Of a DNA stretch of 9,311 bases, positions 6,618-9,311 are shown piece after piece. The notes beneath the pieces are model-generated. The model had not been told where the DNA came from and made no database searches. It saw nothing but the letters and a program-made list of their open reading frames with translations. Source of the stretch: an uncultured Fusobacterium sp. (GTDB lineage: Bacteria; Fusobacteriota; Fusobacteriia; Fusobacteriales; Fusobacteriaceae); contig UQQO01000090.1 in assembly GCA_900543175.1 (NCBI GenBank), positions 1-9,311 on the forward strand. Direction: 5' to 3'. The position numbers were made by a program, and so were the translations under genes. Numbering within the stretch: position 1 is the stretch's first letter; every line of letters begins with the position of its first letter.

Positions 6618-6639
6618 TAAATATACTAGATTTTTTGAA

Positions 6640-6668
6640 GGGCACTCACATTTAGAGTGCCTTTCTTT
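6640..6668 (+). terminator. rbr: Rho-independent terminator of rubrerythrin
   Basis: GGCACTC (6641-6647) and GAGTGCC (6655-6661) form a 7-bp stem with a 7-nt loop, followed by a T-rich tail (TTTCTTT). It lies about 23 nt after the stop codon. The rest of the gap to 6871 is A/T-rich with short inverted repeats (6694-6710, 6773-6790) and no recognised riboswitch or gene. Confidence 0.85.
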
Positions 6669-6871
6669 ATATCTTTAAATTTCATATTAAAAGAAATTTT
6701 CGTAAAATTTGTTCGGAAGTAGACTGAAAAAGTATAGCTCAATAGTAAAAAATAAAAAATACTTTAATTTTTTTGTAAAATGTATTACAATAATAAAAAG
6801 ATAAAAAAGTTACATTTTAATTTAATTATGGTAAGCTAAAAAAATCAATATATAAAATATGGAGGATACAA

Positions 6872-7555
6872 ATGGAAAAAGTTTATCAAGGAAAGACTAA
6901 AAATGTCTACAAGTTAGAAAATGGGAATTTTTTATTAGAGTTTAAAGATGACTGTACAGGGAAAGATGGAGTTTTCGATCCAGGAGAAAATACAGTTGGT
7001 TTAAAAATTGAAGGAATTGGAAAAGCAAACTTAAAAATGTCAGTTCATTTCTTCGAAATTTTAAATAATAGAGGGTTAAAAACTCACTATATAAGTGCAG
7101 ATCTTGATAAAGGAACTATGGAAGTAGTACCAGCTAAACCATTTGGAAAAGGATTAGAAGTAATTTGCCGTTTTAAAGCTGTTGGAAGTTTCTATCGTCG
7201 TTACAATGAATACATTACTGAAGGAGCAGATTTACCAGCATATGTAGAAACTACATTTAAAAATGATGCTTTAGGAGATCCATTAGTAACTAAAGATGGA
7301 TTAGTAGATTTAGGAGTTATGACTGCTGCTCAATATGAATCTATGAAAGAAAGAACACAAGAAATTTCTACAATAGTTAGAGATGTATTAAAAGAAAAAG
7401 GATTAGATCTTTATGATATCAAATTTGAATTTGGTATTGACAAAAATGATGAAGTTATCCTTATAGATGAAATTGCATCAGGAAACATGAGAGTTTACAG
7501 AGATGGTGTAATAGTAGATCCTATGGAATTAACTAAAATATTCTTAGGAGAATAA
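6872..7555 (+). CDS. purC: SAICAR synthetase (PurC), divergent form
   Basis: PurC joins aspartate to CAIR with ATP in purine synthesis to give SAICAR. The 227 residues contain the family core: YQGKTKNVY (5-13) and [10 protein letters not shown] (24-33) in the N-terminal ATP-binding lobe, then [15 protein letters not shown] (96-110), KNDALGDP (130-137), IKFEFG (183-188) and LIDEI (197-201). Compared with E. coli PurC (237 residues) the region around FDPGENTVG and the C-terminal part [11 protein letters not shown] differ, so it belongs to a separate branch. The start is firm: GGAGG at 6861-6865 and ATG 6 nt later. It stands alone, without purE, purF or other pur genes beside it, and has its own terminator. 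A weak promoter may use TTTAAT (6763-6768) and TACAAT (6786-6791). It could be the only PurC of the cell or a paralogue. Confidence 0.8.
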   Translation: MEKVYQGKTKNVYKLENGNFLLEFKDDCTGKDGVFDPGENTVGLKIEGIGKANLKMSVHFFEILNNRGLKTHYISADLDKGTMEVVPAKPFGKGLEVICRFKAVGSFYRRYNEYITEGADLPAYVETTFKNDALGDPLVTKDGLVDLGVMTAAQYESMKERTQEISTIVRDVLKEKGLDLYDIKFEFGIDKNDEVILIDEIASGNMRVYRDGVIVDPMELTKIFLGE

Positions 7556-7576
7556 TTAAAATAATAGTTGAATTAT

Positions 7577-7629
7577 AAAGGTTGTGTAGTTTAATAAACT
7601 TAAAGTTATAGGCTACTCAGCCTTTTTTT
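7577..7629 (+). terminator. purC: Terminator of purC
   Basis: A 13-nt arm (7577-7589, AAAGGTTGTGTAG) pairs with 7613-7625 (CTACTCAGCCTTT) with one mismatch and one G-T pair, and continues into a run of seven T. The 23-nt loop itself contains a small AACTT/AAGTT repeat. It starts 21 nt past the purC stop codon. Confidence 0.8.
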
Positions 7630-7663
7630 ATTACCTAAAATAGATATAAAAACTGTATTTTAA

Positions 7664-7680
7664 CTAATGTATAATAATAT
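7664..7680 (+). promoter_or_regulatory. Candidate promoter of the flavodoxin/ferredoxin gene
   Basis: The 17-mer CTAATGTATAATAATAT contains TATAAT (7670-7675) with TG just before it. No good -35 box lies at the right distance. The same 17 bases occur in front of the rhodanese gene at 8899-8915, which supports a shared promoter function. The distance to the ATG at 7751 leaves a leader of about 70 nt. Confidence 0.4.
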
Positions 7681-7750
7681 TTTTTATTGATTTTTATTTT
7701 TCTTTAAGGTATAACTTTAATAGGAAATTATTAACGTAATGGAGGATAAT

Positions 7751-8521
7751 ATGAAAAATATACATTTATTTTACTTCAGCCCAACACACACAACAAAAAG
7801 AACTCTTCAAGGAATTGGAAAAGGTTTTGAAAGAGAAGTTATTGAACATGATCTAACTTTTGCTTGTGAAAATGATGAAGTTTTTAATTTAGGAGAAAAT
7901 GATATAGCTATTGTTGGAGTACCTGTATATGCAGGTAGAGTTCCTGAAATAGCTACTAATATTTTAAAAAGAGTTCATGGAAATAATACACTAGCTGTGG
8001 CAGTTGTAGTTTATGGAAATAGAGCTTTTGAAGATGCTCTTTTAGAATTAAAAAATATATTAAAAGAAAATGGTTTCTCTGTAATTGCAGGTGGAACATT
8101 TATTGGAGAACACTCATATACTAAAAAGGTTGGAACAAAAAGACCAGACAACAATGATATTGAAATTGCAATTAATTTTGGTAAAAAAATTGATGAGTTA
8201 GTAAGAGAAAATAGTTATAAAAATGATATTGAGGTTCCAGGAAACTTCCCATATAAAGATGGAATGCCAAAAATGAGCTTTGCTCCTATGGCAAATGATA
8301 ACTGTATCTATTGTAGAAAATGTTGGTCTGTTTGTCCAGTTGGAGCTATTGATCAAAGAAAACCAGATATTGTTCAAGTTGAAAAGTGTATAAGATGCTA
8401 TGCTTGTGTTAAGGTTTGTACTTTTGATGGTAGAGAGATACCTAACAACCCTCTTGAAAAGATTATAAATTACTTAGAAACAAACTGCACAGATAGAAAA
8501 GAGCCAGAATTATTTTATTAA
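7751..8521 (+). CDS. Flavodoxin-like protein with two [4Fe-4S] clusters (EFR1-type)
   Basis: The 256-residue protein joins a flavodoxin-like domain to a ferredoxin domain and is probably a cytoplasmic electron carrier. The flavodoxin part (about 1-155) has the FMN phosphate loop FSPTHTTKR (9-17), then GVPVYAGRVP (56-65) and VYGNRAFEDAL (87-97), the loops that hold the flavin ring. The ferredoxin part has eight Cys in two clusters: C185, C188, C191, C195 followed by Pro, and C213, C216, C219, C223 followed by Thr instead of the usual Pro. This order is typical of proteins annotated as EFR1 family, common in clostridia, whose partners are largely unknown. I chose the ATG at 7751: GGAGG at 7741-7745 is ideally placed for it, while the ATG at 7739 overlaps that site. 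No oxidoreductase subunits flank it, so it is a single-gene unit. Confidence 0.88.
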   Translation: MKNIHLFYFSPTHTTKRTLQGIGKGFEREVIEHDLTFACENDEVFNLGENDIAIVGVPVYAGRVPEIATNILKRVHGNNTLAVAVVVYGNRAFEDALLELKNILKENGFSVIAGGTFIGEHSYTKKVGTKRPDNNDIEIAINFGKKIDELVRENSYKNDIEVPGNFPYKDGMPKMSFAPMANDNCIYCRKCWSVCPVGAIDQRKPDIVQVEKCIRCYACVKVCTFDGREIPNNPLEKIINYLETNCTDRKEPELFY

Positions 8522-8553
8522 ATATAAATATTAAAGAAAAAGAATTTTTTCCT

Positions 8554-8712
8554 AATATCAGCTAAAATGGAATTTGGAGAAGAATGCTAGAGAGAGTTAC
8601 GAAATCTGACGCTAAAAATTCCGACGTGTTTGAGACGAAGTCGAGTTTCGGAATTTTAGTCAGATGAGTATTACTCTCTCTTTATTCTACGACATGGAAT
8701 TTAGCTGATATT
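8554..8712. repeat. 159-bp nested palindromic element, likely dispersed repeat
   Basis: Three sets of inverted arms nest around one centre. The outer arms are AATATCAGCTAAA (8554-8566) with its perfect complement at 8700-8712. The middle arms are AGAGAGAGT (8589-8597) with ACTCTCTCT (8673-8681), plus AGAAT (8581-8585) with ATTCT (8684-8688). The inner arms are ATCTGAC (8604-8610) with GTCAGAT (8659-8665), and TAAAAATTCCGA (8613-8624) with TCGGAATTTTA (8648-8658), with only a 2-nt and a 1-nt bulge. The apex (8625-8647) contains a small GAC-GAA-GTC hairpin. ATGGAATTT occurs directly repeated near both ends (8567-8575, 8694-8702). The core 8600-8650 has seven CpG steps, unlike the surrounding A/T-rich DNA. 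It has no open reading frame of note. It looks like a MITE- or REP-like element; copy number cannot be seen from one window. It may also act as the transcript end of the preceding gene. Confidence 0.75.
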
Positions 8713-8766
8713 TAAAAGAAATTTTAATAACTTAAATTGACTAATTAACATAAATAATAAAGGTAC

Positions 8767-8864
8767 TTTATCAAAACCTAGCGATGTACTAGATAACTGA
8801 GCTTATTTATATAACTGTTTATTTATGAATAGATAGTTGAATAGTTATAAATAAACTTGATAAA
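8767..8864. repeat. A/T-rich block of tandem and inverted repeats
   Basis: TTTATCAA (8767-8774) faces TTGATAAA (8857-8864) as outer arms. Inside, two adjacent imperfect copies of ATAACTG-TTATTTAT lie head to tail (8793-8810 and 8811-8826). An inverted copy follows: GTTTATTTAT (8817-8826) pairs perfectly with ATAAATAAAC (8847-8856). The 20-nt loop contains GAATAG twice. It could fold in RNA or bind protein; no known family is recognised. Confidence 0.55.
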
Positions 8865-8887
8865 AAAGGTTTAGTATAATCACAGTT

Positions 8888-8915
8888 TTGTCACAATCCT
8901 AATGTATAATAATAT
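8888..8915 (+). promoter_or_regulatory. Promoter of the rhodanese gene
   Basis: TTGTCA (8888-8893) and TAATAT (8910-8915) are separated by 16 nt. A TATAAT at 8905-8910 overlaps but lacks a partner at the right distance. The segment 8899-8915 is identical to 7664-7680 in front of the flavodoxin/ferredoxin gene. Confidence 0.5.
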
Positions 8916-8939
8916 CAGATTATATTTTAGGAGGAGCTT

Positions 8940-9275
8940 GTGAAAGATTTATTATATAAACGTATATCTCAAGATGAAGCCAAAGAGATGATGGACACTT
9001 TAGATGATTATATTATTTTAGATGTAAGAACAGAATTAGAGTTCAAGTATGGACATATACCCAATGCTATAAATATTCCTAATGAGGAGATAGGACACTT
9101 TGATCCCTTAAATTTAAATTTAGAAGATAAAAGTAAACCTATTTTAGTTTATTGTAGAAGTGGGCATAGAAGTTTGGATGCCTCTGCAAAGTTAGCTTTA
9201 ATGGGGTATGATAATATATATGAATTTGGTGGAATTATCACTTGGGAATATGAGATAATAAAAAAAGCTGAGTAA
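8940..9275 (+). CDS. Single-domain rhodanese-like sulfurtransferase
   Basis: The 111-residue protein is one rhodanese domain of the GlpE/PspE type, which carries sulfur as a persulfide on a cysteine. The N-terminal CH2A-like motif is ILDVRTELEFKYGHIPNAINIP (26-47). The active loop is YCRSGHRS (71-78) with catalytic Cys72 and Arg73 and Arg77 around it, followed by GGIITWE near the end. No signal peptide is visible, so it is cytoplasmic. Translation starts at GTG: AGGAGG at 8929-8934 lies 5 nt upstream and no nearer in-frame ATG fits. It has its own promoter and a terminator that begins in its last codons. The sulfur donor and acceptor are unknown; thiosulfate or polysulfide use is typical of the family but not shown here. 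Confidence 0.93.
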   Translation: MKDLLYKRISQDEAKEMMDTLDDYIILDVRTELEFKYGHIPNAINIPNEEIGHFDPLNLNLEDKSKPILVYCRSGHRSLDASAKLALMGYDNIYEFGGIITWEYEIIKKAE

Positions 9276-9311
9276 CATTTTAAAAAAAATGTTTTACTCA
9301 GCTCTCTTTTT
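9266..9311 (+). terminator. Terminator overlapping the rhodanese stop codon
   Basis: AGCTGAGTAA (9266-9275) pairs perfectly with TTACTCAGCT (9294-9303), and CATTTT (9276-9281) extends the stem with AAAATG (9286-9291), leaving a 2-nt bulge and a 4-nt loop. CTCTTTTT follows at the window edge. The first arm contains the last two codons and the stop codon, so a ribosome finishing translation would cover part of the stem. Confidence 0.9.

Larger units (their letters stand above)
8522..8939. other. 418-bp intergenic region with two structured blocks
   Basis: No convincing coding region is present on either strand. After the flavodoxin/ferredoxin gene there is no ordinary terminator; the next structure is the large palindromic element at 8554-8712. 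From 8713 to 8766 the sequence is plain A/T-rich DNA. From 8767 to 8864 tandem and inverted repeats form a second block. The promoter of the rhodanese gene occupies the end (8888-8915). Confidence 0.7.

Noticed and set aside
6669..6871. Possible purine riboswitch or other leader element before purC
   Set aside because: No conserved purine or other riboswitch core was recognised; the short inverted repeats there (6694-6710, 6773-6790, 6777-6784 with 6811-6818) are A/T only and could be chance.
7739..7750. Upstream ATG of the flavodoxin/ferredoxin gene
   Set aside because: This ATG overlaps the GGAGG ribosome binding site; the ATG at 7751 is at the proper distance and begins the domain.
8554..8712. 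Insertion sequence with its own transposase
   Set aside because: The element is only 159 bp and has no coding capacity; clear target-site duplication could not be assigned (only TA/TAA-like flanks).
8554..8864. CRISPR array or toxin-antitoxin locus in the long intergenic region
   Set aside because: The repeats are inverted or tandem without regular spacers, and no small paired genes with ribosome binding sites are present.

Overview
The window is very AT-rich, with dense short genes, strong AGGAGG-type ribosome binding sites and A/T-ending codons. It carries an EarP glycosyltransferase next to an arginine-32 type EF-P, a rubrerythrin, a flavodoxin-ferredoxin fusion and otherwise Firmicutes-like proteins. 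Together these point to an anaerobic Fusobacterium or close relative; this is an inference from gene content, not from a marker gene. No rRNA, tRNA, CRISPR array, transposase or phage gene was seen.

Layout. Positions 1-2700 are read on the minus strand: a SigH-like sigma-70 family factor (125-718) and an ABC-F ATPase of the YkpA/YbiT group (944-2572), each with its own promoter and a terminator-like hairpin. From 2768 a plus-strand operon runs through an old-yellow-enzyme flavoprotein (2768-3721), EarP (3708-4874) and EF-P (4885-5448). It ends in a hairpin terminator shared with a convergent ElaA-like acetyltransferase (5488-5940, minus). The acetyltransferase and a rubrerythrin (6078-6617, plus) are fired by back-to-back promoters, and a 7-3-7 palindrome sits on the rubrerythrin transcription start. 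Then come three single plus-strand genes: a divergent PurC (6872-7555), a flavodoxin plus two-[4Fe-4S] protein (7751-8521) and a single-domain rhodanese (8940-9275, GTG start).

The genes fall into a translation theme and a redox theme. The translation theme is EF-P, its rhamnosyl modifier EarP and an ABC-F factor. The redox theme is rubrerythrin, the old yellow enzyme, the flavodoxin/ferredoxin protein and rhodanese.

The largest gene-free stretch is 8522-8939. It holds a 159-bp nested palindromic element (8554-8712) whose core is CpG-rich unlike its surroundings and which looks like a dispersed non-coding repeat. Behind it is a second AT-rich block of tandem and inverted repeats (8767-8864). 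These two structures are the least explained part of the window. Other points worth following are the degeneration of one composite ATP site in the ABC-F protein, the compact old-yellow-enzyme variant in front of earP, and the palindromic operator at the rubrerythrin promoter.
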